This document shows positions 22,513-32,359 of a stretch of 64,000 nt of DNA, in pieces. The notes beneath the pieces are model-generated. The model saw only the letters and a list, made by a program, of their open reading frames with translations. It had not been told where the DNA came from and ran no database searches. Each line of letters starts with the position of its first letter. Positions within the stretch are counted from its first letter, which is position 1. Location: NCBI GenBank assembly GCA_964020085.1, contig OZ026606.1:10505797-10569796 (forward strand). The letters run 5' to 3'. This DNA comes from Micromussa lordhowensis (Eukaryota > Cnidaria > Anthozoa > Scleractinia > Lobophylliidae). The translations under genes were made by a program, and so were the position numbers.

Positions 22513-24416
22513 TTTGCCCCTTTATTTATTTGTTTCATACTTTGATTCAGTCCGGCCGTCAAGAGTTGCATGTGAATATGTATGCCAACTGTTGTAAGTC
22601 GCACTTTTCTATAACAGCTTTATTAAGTAAAAAGAAAATCAATGAGGGAACTTCATAATTTGTGTCAATCTGACCCCTCAGTATTTAGGAGAAACTTATT
22701 ATACAGTAAAAATCCGCCTGTAAGAACCTAGTGGTTTAAGAACCTGCTGGCAGAAATTTTCCGTGTTAATACCCAAAAATATAAGAACCTGTTTAGCCAA
22801 GCAAGATCTAGCAGGTTCTTATATGCGAATTACAGTTATGTCAAGTTACATTTCAGCCAAGGAGTGTGACTTTGAGATTGAAATTTATATTACAAATATT
22901 ACAAGAAAATACATAATACAGATGTGAATAGATACTATATATTCAAAGACCAAACCCAAGTTGTTGTTTTTTCTGGTAATCAACTCATATATCTATTTCA
23001 TTGAGATTAAGAAGCTAATAGACCATTTCCGAGTTACCTAAAGCCTCTCTTTCAAAGCGAGGCCTGGTGCATAACCATTCATATGAAAATGAGTTTAATT
23101 TGCATGTGAATGGAATCTCATTTTCATATGAAAGTATGAGCACCAAGACTCGCATTGAGAAAGAGGCTAAAGGTAATTCGGCCTATTAAGAACCTTCGAA
23201 GCCTAAATTGCCACTAGCTACCCCAAAACACAAGAACCTATTATGCCAGACTTCAAAAAAAGTAGGTCCCTACACGCGGGCTTTTACTGTGGTCGAATGC
23301 GGCGAGTATAAGCGCTACGAGGCAGCGAAACAATATGCAGACACGGGCTTGGGTCTAAAAGACTAAACAGACTGTTAAGTCAGGCTGTTAACATAGTCTC
23401 CGCATACATCTCTCTCTCTTCAGCTTTTAGTCGTACTCGCAACAATTCTTGAAAGGAACCCCGAGGTGGAGCTGAGTCAGTGTATTGACTTGGACGAGGT
23501 AAGAATTCTTGAACCTTCACTCAGAACGAGGGGTCCTTTCATTGTTTTGAATAAGAAAGTGGGATTTTTTTCATTTTTTTCCTTGCTAGTCTAGTCAACT
23601 TATATTGAAGTGCCGGACCAACCTCTTCTCAGTGTTCGGTCTTTCTCGGCTCCAGCAGGAATTACGACCTCTGCCCAGCCTCAATTTTCCTCAAATCTGA
23701 TTGGCTGTTAAAAAAAAAACACGAGAATTTTTCGTGGGCTCAAAAGATTTTGCTCCTGCAGAGAGAGGTCGTTATTCTTGATGCTGCCTAAGATGAAAGT
23801 GGTCTCTGGGGACGAGAATGAACGTTTGTACTCATATTGTTTTCTTTCTATTTCACTGCCGTTTCTCCTTGTAACAGCTCGTCGATGAAGCCATCGAACT
23901 TTTCGCTAGTGACTTGGGGTCAGAAAACAGCGAGGTAAGCTATAGTACGCCTAGCATACACGTACTTGTATCATCTTCCCAGGCTCTTGTATAAACTGAT
24001 TTTTTTCCGTCACTTCAGGTAATTTTTTTTTCCCAAGTTCATTACAATGGAAGATATTGGTTTCTGCGATATTGCGAACCATCTCTCCCGAAACTCTGAA
24101 TGTTTTGACTGACACAAAGCCCGGGAAAACTTGTGCAAGCGAGTAACGATTAGTTTTGGTTAAACTTCAGACTGGATGAAAAAGTGGCGCGATTGTTTGG
24201 GGGCGAATCGCTTTGCGTGGTAATGCAAGACAAAAGCGAATGCAAAATCTTTCCGTTGACCCTGAATTGGTTTGTATGTTTCAGAGTGCTAAAGATCAGT
24301 TCTACAACACACCACGTGACGGCAAGGGAGGCACCACCACTTACCTGGCAAGGGCCGTCGTTAACAGGCTCCTGAAAGGAAGCGCATGCGTATCATCGAA
24401 CTGTTACGTCAGCTAA
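1572..24416 (+). CDS. PHKB: Phosphorylase b kinase regulatory subunit beta, 5' partial (30 exons)
   Basis: This is the regulatory beta subunit of the cytosolic phosphorylase kinase complex that activates glycogen phosphorylase. Exons: 1572-1631, 2377-2513, 3362-3425, 4258-4353, 4871-4975, 5272-5364, 8180-8237, 8564-8644, 8785-8934, 10847-10953, 11350-11402, 11741-11834, 12569-12652, 13725-13829, 14221-14303, 14829-14919, 15795-15856, 16546-16731, 17211-17493, 18567-18635, 19340-19399, 19563-19636, 20364-20412, 20608-20702, 20789-20856, 21353-21417, 22134-22241, 23424-23498, 23878-23934, 24285-24416. Phases join throughout and give about 947 residues; the vertebrate protein is near 1,090, so roughly 180 N-terminal residues lie outside. 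Landmarks are [55 protein letters not shown] and GFYDK. Beta is preferred over alpha because of the C-terminal block (FYNTP, then a terminal CYVS CaaX box). An acidic, Ser/Arg-rich linker lies in exon 16546-16731. The gene is convergent with MTBP. Confidence 0.95.
4009..4187 (-). repeat. Dispersed repeat, family C, copy 1
   Basis: This block of about 180 bp runs from AACAGGACAGACGCATG to CTGCAGTTATCGTAAAA. It is found again in the opposite orientation at 61872-62052 with very few differences, and diverged at 34268-34428. It contains GACGTCA and CGACGCGTC-like words and has no coding potential. Confidence 0.85.
4414..4674. repeat. Dispersed repeat with inverted ends, family D, copy 1
   Basis: It opens AGCCCTGGGCCGGG and closes CCCGGCCCTGGGCTT. 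It includes the block AGCCGGTTAACACTAACCC and a TTTTTCACTGCTTATG core. Copies lie at 14329-14544 and 44128-44362. The terminal inverted repeats suggest a MITE. Confidence 0.85.
5080..5230 (+). mobile_element. Family F retroposon, 5'-truncated copy with hammerhead-like core
   Basis: This is the 3' part of a family whose longer copies are 22256-22526 and 37230-37512. All share the tail with AACTCAGTTGATAAAACC, GACGCAGCACYACAG and TTTCTTTAGAAA. In this copy the motif CTGATGA (5097-5103) is followed by a possible GGGC/GCTC stem, GAAAC (5117-5121), GTC (5122-5124) and AGC. That is the order of a hammerhead ribozyme catalytic core. Confidence 0.75.
5667..5727. repeat. ATC/CAT microsatellite
   Basis: Imperfect run of TCATCATCAT triplets inside a PHKB intron. 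Confidence 0.9.
5937..6072 (+). repeat. Family G element, end fragment
   Basis: It begins ACTGGATCATTGGATAATGCAA and contains AGCCATTATACCATG. The same sequence forms one end of the longer copies at 38110-38395 and 59801-60105. This copy stops in a run of G (6040-6052) and T (6055-6073) and lacks the central hairpin. Confidence 0.7.
6290..6860 (+). repeat. Degenerate interspersed repeat tract (ATCGAACTGAAAGTT / GAATTGAACGAGC words)
   Basis: The word TATCGAAMTGAAAGTTC recurs near 6361, 6565, 6657 and 6834. The word CAGAAYTGAACGAGCRTGTTCAT recurs near 6504, 6692 and 6761. Open frames on both strands across the tract are a by-product of the repeats and show no known domain. Confidence 0.55.
6871..7298. 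mobile_element. MITE with CCCCGGGGGGGTACTCCCC ends
   Basis: The terminal inverted repeats are G-rich on the left (6871-6890) and C-rich on the right (7279-7298), meeting as GGGGTACTCCCC and GGGGAGTACCCC. Between them are repeated AATAGGGTAT words in both halves. The flanks carry the direct repeat ATACATTCC (6862-6870 and 7299-7307), a 9-bp target-site duplication typical of a DNA transposon. No coding capacity remains. Confidence 0.88.
7700..8086. mobile_element. MITE with perfect 26-bp terminal inverted repeats
   Basis: The left end 7700-7725 starts ATTGCAGAAACGTGAGAGG. The right end 8061-8086 is its exact reverse complement. The interior of about 335 bp is AT-rich and non-coding. It sits just upstream of the PHKB exon at 8180. 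Confidence 0.9.
8975..9410 (-). repeat. Family H element with foldback head, copy 1
   Basis: Arms around 8990-9105 are near-perfect inverted repeats containing GATATCCAGAATAATCAAGG. A shared body of about 290 bp follows. The same body is found in the opposite orientation at 47250-47640. Two TGACCTTGA sites lie at 9258-9266 and 9279-9287. Confidence 0.85.
11585..11610 (+). repeat. Poly-A tract
   Basis: Uninterrupted run of about 26 A within a PHKB intron. It may be the tail of an old retroposon, but no recognisable body precedes it. Confidence 0.8.
12983..13027 (-). ncRNA. Type I hammerhead ribozyme motif (minus strand)
   Basis: This is the mirror arm of the palindrome. On the minus strand it reads ACTGT, CTGATGA (13021-13015), GTGC-GTGA-GCAC, GAAA (13002-12999), CTCGGAG, UA (12991-12990) and ACAG. 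It is the same core as on the plus strand. Whether either strand is transcribed and cleaves is not shown by the sequence. Confidence 0.82.
13035..13080 (+). ncRNA. Type I hammerhead ribozyme motif (plus strand)
   Basis: Elements in order: stem I strand CTGT (13037-13040); CTGATGA (13041-13047); stem II GTGC with GTGA loop and GCAC (13048-13059); GAAA (13060-13063); short stem III CTCGGAG (13064-13070), where A15.1 pairs with U16.1; UA at 13071-13072, with predicted cleavage after 13072; then ACAG (13073-13076) closing stem I. Every conserved core nucleotide of the family is present. Confidence 0.85.
13277..13562 (+). mobile_element. tRNA-headed cnidarian SINE with foldback flanks
   Basis: A tRNA-like segment (about 13369-13445) has an A-box-like TCAGTTGGTAGAGCA and a B-box-like CGGTTGGAATCCC. 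The left flank (about 13279-13322) and right flank (about 13455-13495) are inverted repeats carrying CACACAACTTAAGCAGTTG. The tail ends TATGACCTTTCATATATTCA. I recall this arrangement as common in coral genomes. Confidence 0.75.
14329..14544. repeat. Dispersed repeat, family D, copy 2
   Basis: It starts CCAGGGCTGGGTTGTTCGG and ends GAACAACCAGGCCCAG. It matches 4414-4674 and 44128-44362 and is shorter by internal deletions. It starts 25 bp after the PHKB exon ending at 14303. Confidence 0.8.
15055..15202. repeat. Repeat with GTAGCAGCTCTCGTAAG ends, family E, copy 1
   Basis: Terminal inverted repeats GTGTAGCAGCTCTCGTAAG and CTTACGAGAGCTGCT bound about 148 bp. A copy in the opposite orientation lies at 38714-38863. 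Confidence 0.82.
15877..16240. repeat. Family I repeat, copy 1
   Basis: It is rich in CGTTTTC/GAAAACG words (for example AAGCTCCGTTTTCGTGACGG) and ends GTGTGGAGGCTGCCTA. About 280 bp of it match 55305-55592 closely, in the same orientation. Loosely similar sequence occurs near 9965-10205. Confidence 0.8.
16845..17016 (-). mobile_element. SINE derived from a tRNA-Ser(UGA)-like head
   Basis: Reading down the minus strand from about 17014 there is an A box TGGCCGAGAGG, then an anticodon arm CCGGA-CTTGAAA-TCCGG (anticodon UGA). A B box GGTTCAAGTCC follows. The long variable arm expected for tRNA-Ser is missing and no 3' acceptor strand pairs with the 5' end, so this is not a functional tRNA gene. 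The 3' boundary is uncertain. Confidence 0.65.
17498..17762. mobile_element. Family J foldback element abutting a PHKB splice donor, copy 1
   Basis: The hairpin arms (about 17500-17545 and 17577-17622) share GATATATCAA, CACATTTC and GTCAAACA words. The element continues to about 17762 and matches 55871-56150 in reverse. Its hairpin starts about six bases after the donor GT at 17494-17495. Confidence 0.8.
17808..17972. repeat. Family K foldback repeat, copy 1
   Basis: Inverted arms contain TTTTCGATATATTAAAATTC and the words CCGAGGCTTGGGG / CCCCAAGCCTCGG. Related elements lie at 26662-26842 and 52827-52975, with different interiors. Confidence 0.8.
18690..18971 (-). mobile_element. 3' end of a non-LTR retrotransposon ORF (remnant)
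   Basis: The minus-strand frame 18971-18699 encodes a C-terminal tail with [31 protein letters not shown] and a terminal DEED. I recognise this as the end of an endonuclease/reverse transcriptase polyprotein common in cnidarian LINEs. Only about 75 codons survive, inside a PHKB intron. Confidence 0.6.
19923..20215 (-). mobile_element. Reverse transcriptase C-terminal fragment of a LINE (remnant)
   Basis: The minus-strand frame contains [36 protein letters not shown] and [11 protein letters not shown]. This is typical of the region after the reverse transcriptase domain in CR1/Jockey-like LINEs. The fragment lies in a PHKB intron, antisense to the gene, and is not related in frame to 18690-18971. 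Confidence 0.65.
21110..21330 (+). repeat. Family L repeat, copy 2
   Basis: It begins GGTAAGAACAAACACGTGGC and includes GTTTTATATAATAAAGAAAC and GTCATCTATGCGTCTGTTC. Its two halves recur around the hammerhead element at 12795-13190. It ends about 20 bp before the PHKB exon at 21353. Confidence 0.65.
22256..22526. mobile_element. Family F foldback retroposon with perfect 13-bp target-site duplication
   Basis: The flanks are TATTTGTTTCATA at 22243-22255 and 22527-22539, identical. The body is an inverted repeat around about 22370, each arm carrying CGAAACGT and CCGACGA words, followed by the shared family tail ending TTTGCCCCTTTAT. Hammerhead-like cores are present on both strands, with C in place of the conserved U4. 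The left duplication starts at the T of the splice donor of exon 22134-22241. Confidence 0.85.
23017..23188. repeat. Foldback repeat (AATAGACCATTTCCGAGTTACC ends)
   Basis: The left end runs AATAGACC to GCCTCTCTTTC and the right end GAAAGAGGC to GGCCTATT. The middle is a second inverted pair based on CATATGAAAATGAG. No coding content. Confidence 0.8.
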
Positions 24417-25354
24417 GGAGTTACAGATTCAGCTGTGACCTCGTGTAACGCAAGAGTTTCTGCTCAACTGGGATACCAAATGCAACGCAGGTCAAAATTG
24501 CCTTAAATGGATGTCTAATAGATCAAGATCGAAAGCCAGCAAAGACGACAAAGCAGTGAAAACTTTGCGAGTGGCCAAATTAAGAATAAAATATAATCTC
24601 GCTCACAATGAGAGCGCTTTAGAAACTCTCAAATGTACCGAAAGTTTAGGAATGTTGCAGGACAAAGTCCTTGTATGTCACGAAAAGGAAAAAGGCCAAA
24701 TAGTCGAAATAATGCAAAATGTGCCGTTTACGTGTTAGAAAATTAACCAAAAGACCTACGTGTTGAAAACAGAGACATTTAGAATATTTTGCAATGTCCC
24801 CTCCAGTATATAGCATACGCAAACCGCAGTGGAGGGTGGGGAAAATAGATGGAAGCAAGGTGGAAAGGAGAGAGGAATCTTGGGTGAGATATTGCGGAGT
24901 GGGCCGGACCAAAAAAATACGTTTGAACTAGCTCAAAAGCAACTTAAAATATTACTAACCAAAGAAAATTTAATTTTCTAAGTATTAGTGCGCAGTGTAG
25001 AGTGCAGTGAATACTAATTGCGTAACTCATTTGAAATCGGCTGGGAACGCTCAGGGAGCGCATGGGTGAAGTACAAGAAAAAAAATCACAAAAGAAGGCA
25101 TGAAGAATCGCTCTGTGTGACGCACCAGACGAGAGGACCCACTGGAAGCGCCTCAGAAACGCAAGAGGAATGCACTGGGAACAAATAGAGAAACGCACGC
25201 GGAAGTTCCTACTGTAGCCAGACAAAAAATACCTTTTGAATTACCCTAAAGAAGCCAAAAATGTTAATAACCTAAGAAGTAATTTTATTATCTAAGTAAT
25301 GGTGTGAGCTGTACAGTAAATATAAAATAAAGTATTTTAAATGTTGTGTATTAG
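24417..25354. other. 3' region between convergent PHKB and MTBP
   Basis: Both genes end towards this 0.94-kb stretch. AATAAA at 24585-24590 (plus) and AATAAA on the minus strand (TTTATT at 25284-25289) are plausible polyadenylation signals for PHKB and MTBP respectively. No repeat or further gene was recognised, and the short open frames here look like untranslated sequence. Confidence 0.6.
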
Positions 25355-28300
25355 TCATGTCTTTTTCTCTTCTGATCTTCTTTTCGCCTCAAATTCTATC
25401 ACCTGCAGAAAACAAGAGAATAAAACATAGTGAACTCTCCGTAGCAGACGGCATCCTCGAAAGCGATGGTAGCTGATCGCGTTGAGAGTTATTCGCCTCA
25501 AGGAGAGCACAGTTGTAGAGAAACAAAAGAAATTCAGTCGCACAAATGTACTAATCAAGCTCTAATCTCTCCTTAAGTATTCTGTGTAAAGCATACATGT
25601 TGACCGGGCAAATGAAGTCATCTGTATTCTGCAACGTACAGCTTAGGATGTTAGATTGGTTATTAATGAAGTAGAAACAGTTTGCACGACGTCGCCCTTG
25701 CTCTAGTTCACAGCCGTTAGTTTGGTTGTCACGCAACGCTTTCCCCACTTCGCTGCGTGACTCATCTAACAGATGCGAACGACGCAACAAATAACTTTTA
25801 AACACGCTTTTAGTTCTATTTCATATTTTAGTAGTACCTGTTGAACGATGCTCTTTGCCAATCTTTTCATCTCCTCGTTTAAACCATGAGAAGAGCGAAG
25901 ATCCTGAAAGAAAGAACAACAGGGGCGTGTCAAAAATGAAAAACCACGGTTCGATACGATAATACTCTACTTGTTGACAGTAAATTACATCCTCAGATAA
26001 TAGGCGGCGAGCTAACTTTAAAATTTGTGAGAAAATGCGAAGGTAAAATCCAAAATGACTGCGTGTTGACAACCTGTTTTCAATCACAAAGTAGACCTGT
26101 CAAAATTACACTTGAAGAAAGTGGTCTTTTTAGGCTATGGAATTCCTTATTTTTACACTACTCTCTCTGTGAGGAGGAAGAATATTTAAACAGAATAGCA
26201 TTAAATTTAAAAAGAGAAATGATGATGGAATAAGTCGAAGCTTTCAAGGATCGCATACTTCAAAAAAAAAAGATGAAAAGACACCGGAAGCGCTGTGTTG
26301 GGACTCGGATGAAACAGTCTGGGTTTGAACGCTGGTCAGAGTCATTACTACCACCAGAGAAGGTAATAAACTCACCTTGAGGAAACTTTTGCATAGGGAG
26401 TAGAGTCTTTCAGTGCATGGTTCGTAAAATGAGTGATTAGAGTCAATTCCGTTGTCTTCAAGCGTTTTCTGTACAACTTGACGGAGGCGCTGAAAAATAG
26501 TCGTAGCAAATAGCTGACGAATAATTTTCTTTCTAATTTGGAACTGATAATTAAACCCTAACACAATTTTGCTTTATTGAAATCAATGTTTGTACATTCC
26601 TTATTGACTATCCCTTCACTTTCGGTAATTGAAAAATTCTAGTCATTTGTAGATGGCAAAGCAATAGCCCTCGTTCGATGTATCAATATTCTAATCTGGC
26701 TCCGAGGCTGTCAGGACAAAATTCTATAATTGGTGGTGTTTTCTTTGTATCCAAGAGAGACAAAGGAAACTCAACAAATTTGCCATTGTGTCTTGAAAGC
26801 CTCGGGGCCATGTTAGAGTACTATTATATCGGACATGGCCTATTATTTTACAAATAAAGAAGCCTGAGCAATGTATTACACTGTGATAAAACACGACGGG
26901 CGTTTGAGAACACGACGGAAATGTAGAAAACACGAGCCGCAGGCGAGTGTTTTCTACATTTCTTGAGTGTTCTCAAATGTCCGGCGTGTTTTATAAAAAC
27001 ACTAAAAAACAAAACAATAAAACACGCCTTTTCTATGCTTAATCATAAAAATTACAATTTCCTCGATTGTGATTGGTTTGATAAAGTCCTATTTTCCACT
27101 AATTCACTTGCCAAGTTGTTATCGGACAGTTTGTTATTGGACAGTTAACTGAAAAGACCAATTACATTCATAGTTGTAGTTTCAATCAACCAATCTCAAT
27201 TTCAGAGCGACATGAAACCAATTTACTTCTCCTTTGTCGGTATTTTAATGCAAATTTTCCCTTTCTTTCATAACTTGGCTATTCTTCTTTTCTCGGAAAA
27301 TGTAATTTGTGATAATCGGTATTGACATAAATTAATATTTTGCCGACACGGAACAGAGAACTGGGTGCGAACGTAGTACGCTAGGGTTCATGGGTAGTAC
27401 GTTTGTAAAAAGAGACGGTTGAGAAACTTGTGACATTCTACGGTCAGCCTTGCCACTAGCATTTTCCCATTTAGGTTTATTTTTATTGTGTAATTTAGCA
27501 TCATATGATTTGTTTTCATTCTCTTGTTAATAGACCAACCTTAAAACCCCAAAGGTGGCGCCAGTGCATTTGGTCGGGGGTACACGGTCCCTATTTTTCC
27601 TAACAAGAGGGTTTTGGGGTTTACGTGTCCGGCTTTGGCGCATGTAGGACGTTACTTGATGTATCTTATCCATTTTGTTGTAAGCTTATTGTCGCAATTA
27701 AACAGATCTTGGGCCTGGCTGACCAACGCGCCCATGCCTCAACGTACCTTTGAGTGTGTTCGATTGTGTAGTGAAGGCAAAATTTGTAATTTTTATGATT
27801 AATTGGTAATAAGACTTCGTGTCGTCCAATTCGGTATGAAATCATACTCGTGATAAACAAATCAGACTCCCGCTGCGCGGTCGTCCGATTTTGTTATCAC
27901 TTGTATGATTACAGACCGAATTGGACTCCACTCAGTCCTATTACCATTACTTATACTCTCATAAAACATAGGTTTTTGACCAGTCAGAGCGCCCTCAGGG
28001 TTCTGTCTATGTTAAATAAAAAATAAAGATGAACTGCTGTGGTGAAGTCTTATGCCATGTTCTTAGGAGCTCGCCACTGGCCGGCAGAAAGAAATGTGGT
28101 TGCAGTTAACTAAAAAGAATCAGCCTTTGAACCGAAAGACACGACACTAAGTGTTTGATGTTGTAAACGAGAATGGCTTGAAAAGGGGCAGAAGCTGGAA
28201 AGCGGGTACGACAATTTCTTTTTCTCTGTTTCAGCTGGGGAAAGGTCACGATTAATACGACAGGAGATCTTATTTGGTCCTAACCTCCAGATGCGGATAT

Positions 28301-31300
28301 TTCGGTGAGGCCGCTGTTAGAGAATAGTTTTAATCTTGACTTTAATAAGTTTTTTTCATTCCTGTGTCTACTTACTCTCTTGTGTCTTTCTGAGCGCGTC
28401 TCCCTGTTCTTATCCTCGTCTGTCTCATCAGGTTTACTTTCTAAATCAAAAGGAGACGATAGAAGTAGCAAAGTTATACTAGTCAGTCCTTACATATAAT
28501 ATCATTTGCACAAAGGTATGCGATTTAGGTGCCGCATAACGTGCTGAGCCTAAGTGAGAAAGTGTGATATGACTATTAGGCTGTGTTCATACTTGGTGCT
28601 CGAGAACTGGTGTCTGGGCAAGGAACAAAACAGCGTTGCGTTCAGGGGATCTTAAGGCCGATTTACACGGTACGACTTTGTCGCATGCGACAAAGTCGTA
28701 CCGTGTAAATCGGCCTTTAGAGAGAATGAGCGTCTCGCTGTAAAATAATGCAATAAACTTGTAATTTCATCGAACCTTGTTCTTCTGGCTCTTGTCGCTT
28801 TCTTTTCGTAGCCATGGTTGTTTTCTTTGCCACCGGTGACTTTCTCTTCAGTGACCTTGAGTAATAAGACACTTATCAGGTTTGATGTATCATTCCCTAC
28901 GCTAAGATGCTACGTTCTCTGTAGTGGACAGATAACCAAACATGGTTTAAAAGATGTTAAAAATTAATTACAACTTTTTACGATCGGTACGACAACGGGA
29001 ACCTCGTTACAACTCGATATGAATCGTGACGACTCGTTAACCAATGGTACGACTCGACACAAATCGGTGCGATTCGGAAGAAGTCATCATCTCATGGTAA
29101 AGGTTCACGTACGACTCGTGTGGCCTGGGTAGGACTCGGTATGATTCAGTGTGACTCGGTACGAAGCGTTATAACTCGGTACGACTCGCTACGCAATCCT
29201 AAGTACCTCACGTATCCCTTCCAGATATTATAGTGTATCTAATACACTATAATAATGATAAATATACTATGCTACGTTCTAAATACACTATGATAAGGGA
29301 TACACCAAGTATTAACCTGCACAATGGTACGACTCAACAAAAATCTGTCGGGTTCGGTACGACTCCTTATCTCTCAGTAAAGCTGCAGGTTCGACTCGTC
29401 ACGCTTTGGCGCAACTCAGAATGACTCGGCAACAACTCGGAACGAAACATAATTCGGTAAGACTCGTTACACACTCGTCTCACGCTCGTTAATTACACGG
29501 AACATGACCACCATCTTACCTCCCTATCACAGGCACTGGTTTCCCTCCCTTTCCAGCGTGCCCTGTTTTAGTCAAAGGTACGCTGAGCTTCATTAAGCTT
29601 TGCTTTCTGTCATTTTTGGTCGCTTTGGTCGCAGCCTGGGTACAGCGGCTGGCCAATGGCTTGTGATCCCTTTCCACGCAGGATGAAAAAGTCTCGAGCT
29701 TAACATGTGAAGATTGAAGCTGCGCAAGCTGCGAATCCTTAGAGATGGCTTCTCGAACATCAAGGCAGTATCTGACACAGGGAATGAAGTAAGACACTGA
29801 ATGTAAGGATTGATACATGTACATAAACAGTCAACAAAGACTTGCTGTGCAACGAGCTTAGTTTAGAAAAAAAAAATCAATTATAAACCTCGAAAAGGGG
29901 CTGAGTCCAAACTGATGATTAATTTAGTAATTTGAGTAATGTTGTTGGCACCTGTACTACCAGGTTTATAAACCAAGGATTAACCCCTTTCAGCGGCAAA
30001 ATCCTTTCTCTCTTGATAGCAATTAGCACATCTCCAAACAGACATTTGGTGATTGAGAATTATCAAATTCTTCATCTAGGGAAAGGAAACTATCGTGGTA
30101 TCACAACATTCCCAAAATTGTCCTTGAAAGAAATGTCAAGCACATGGATAACAGAAGACACCATACTCAATGCCGTGGTACAAGGTCGCAAGCGCCTCTG
30201 GGTAACCTTTCTCCTTTACGTCATCGGCGTCTATTTGGATAAGTCTGTCACGTAAACATTCCTCCTATAAATTAATTTGAAACACAGCAGCGATTAAACG
30301 TCTCAAGAAAAAAATTCATCCAAAATTTCTAAGTGAGCATACTGAGAATCATGAGAAAAAAATGCAAAGCCAGCTGAATGTTAGCCTACAAAGTGGCGGG
30401 AATTCGCGTGCTTTTGTTTTGGCGGCGAAGCCGAGCGAGAAGCCAGTGGCGAAGCCGCGAGGGAACTGGTGAGGAGCCGAATGGACACTCGCGGCTGGCG
30501 AATTCCCTCACGGACTTAGCCCGCGTGAAAAAACATGGCGCCTCCGCCACCAAAACACCCTCGCTAACGAATCCCGCCAACTACACAGGCTAGCGAGGAA
30601 TAATGGCGTCGGTTCACTTTTGGGTCACCATGTTTACGTTAGACTAGGAAATTTCACTCCTAAACCTTGCTATTAAAGAGTTAGCCACTTAGCCACTTTG
30701 AAAAGGAGAAGAATTCTGGGATGACCCTCATCTCGCAGTCACTTTGGGACCGTTACTCGGGAAATATGGCATTAAATAAGTTCTAACAATTACATTATCT
30801 CACCCTGAGTTGAATAGGAACGAGGTCGCTCCTCGCAGGTGTCCCGTCCATGCGGAATTTCTCCAAGATATCTTGAATACTCAGTGATGAAACTTGTAAA
30901 ACAAAAAACGATAGGATGTCTCGTTAGCCTGCTAGTACGCAAAGACGTTTATCATAAGTACGACTTTGTAGAAAGAAGCAACAGAAAATGAAAAAAAAAA
31001 TAAAAAAAATTACAATAGACAACTCACTAGCCCTAGTACTACTGAAAACTATCCTTCGAGATACATTGTAGTCTTAAGAACTGAGCAAAACGCAGGAAAT
31101 TACCATTACAAGAAAAAAAGATCAAAGTTTGCGAGCAGTATTTTAGTTTATATTTTTGAAAACCGGCGTAAAAGTTTAGGCGTCTGGCGTCTTGAAACCG
31201 TAAAAATTGGCGTTCAGTAACCTGACCCTTCGTTCTTGAAATTGATGGGATGAACGGATGCCAAAGGAAAGAAACACCAAACTGATGTATTACCTGATGC

Positions 31301-32321
31301 TAATAACGGGAACTGCCTGTCCGCGCCCACCACAGTAGCATCCTTAACTCTATACGATAAGGCAAACAAAAACTTACAATACATTGGTAATCTGTACGTG
31401 CCATTTATTTATTTACCAATGAAGTCTTCACTATTAACAGCGTATTGCAGGCTGCTTTAAATAATAAATATTACAACAATGAATAAAACAACAACATAAG
31501 ATTACTCATATTTAACATATTTGCCACCAAACACAGGCAGTTTTTTTAAAAGGTTAGAACACATTGAATGAATGTCTGACGTGAATCTTTTTCCAAATGA
31601 ACCCAGGAAATGACCCAGCTCGGCACTAGTCTCCCTGCGGTACAGTGACCAGAGCGACCGACTGGTGAGCTGAAGGGCATGGGTTCACTCCAGTGGCGAG
31701 AATCGAGATTTATTGTCTTTGCCCGGCGATCGTGGCAATGGAATTTACATCTTTCTCATCTTCATGTTCATGTCCAAACAGGTGAGGCCAAACGAGTCCA
31801 GTATTTTGACACAGCAGCGTTCAAAATCTAACCAAGGCTAACATGAGAATAAATCTAACCTGATTTTCAGTTATGGTGTTTTTCAGTTATCGTGTTGTAA
31901 GGAGCCGAAAGACTAAAAAAAATCTGAATCCAAGCTACCGTTTTGCAGCTCTTTTGTGAGGAATTAGATGCAAAAAAATGTCAAATTGCTTTACCTTGCG
32001 TTTGGATCAGTTTTAATGAGCCAAGTTCTCTCAGGCCATTTACTTGGAGACAAAGGTAATTCTGTGAATCAGACACAAAATGCAAATTATTAAACAAGAA
32101 TTAAACTATAGATGCCAGTAAAAGATGGTCGACTAAGAAAACGTATAGCTTAACTTAACTCCCTCCTTTTCAAGGTTTTTAAGATCTTTTTAAGACTGAT
32201 TTAAGATTTTTAAGATGATTTTTAAGAAAGTCGGGATAGCGCTAGCCTCCCATCAATGTGGCCCGGGTTCGAACCCTGAACATTTGAAATATTTGTTTTC
32301 TTTGTTTCAGTGACATGCCTA

Positions 32322-32359
<38 letters not shown>

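Noticed and set aside
28280..28471. A 63-codon minus-strand frame as a longer MTBP exon
   Set aside because: A strong GTAAGT donor at 28375 ends the exon after about 20 codons, and the next exon joins in phase to restore the conserved MTBP C-terminal region.
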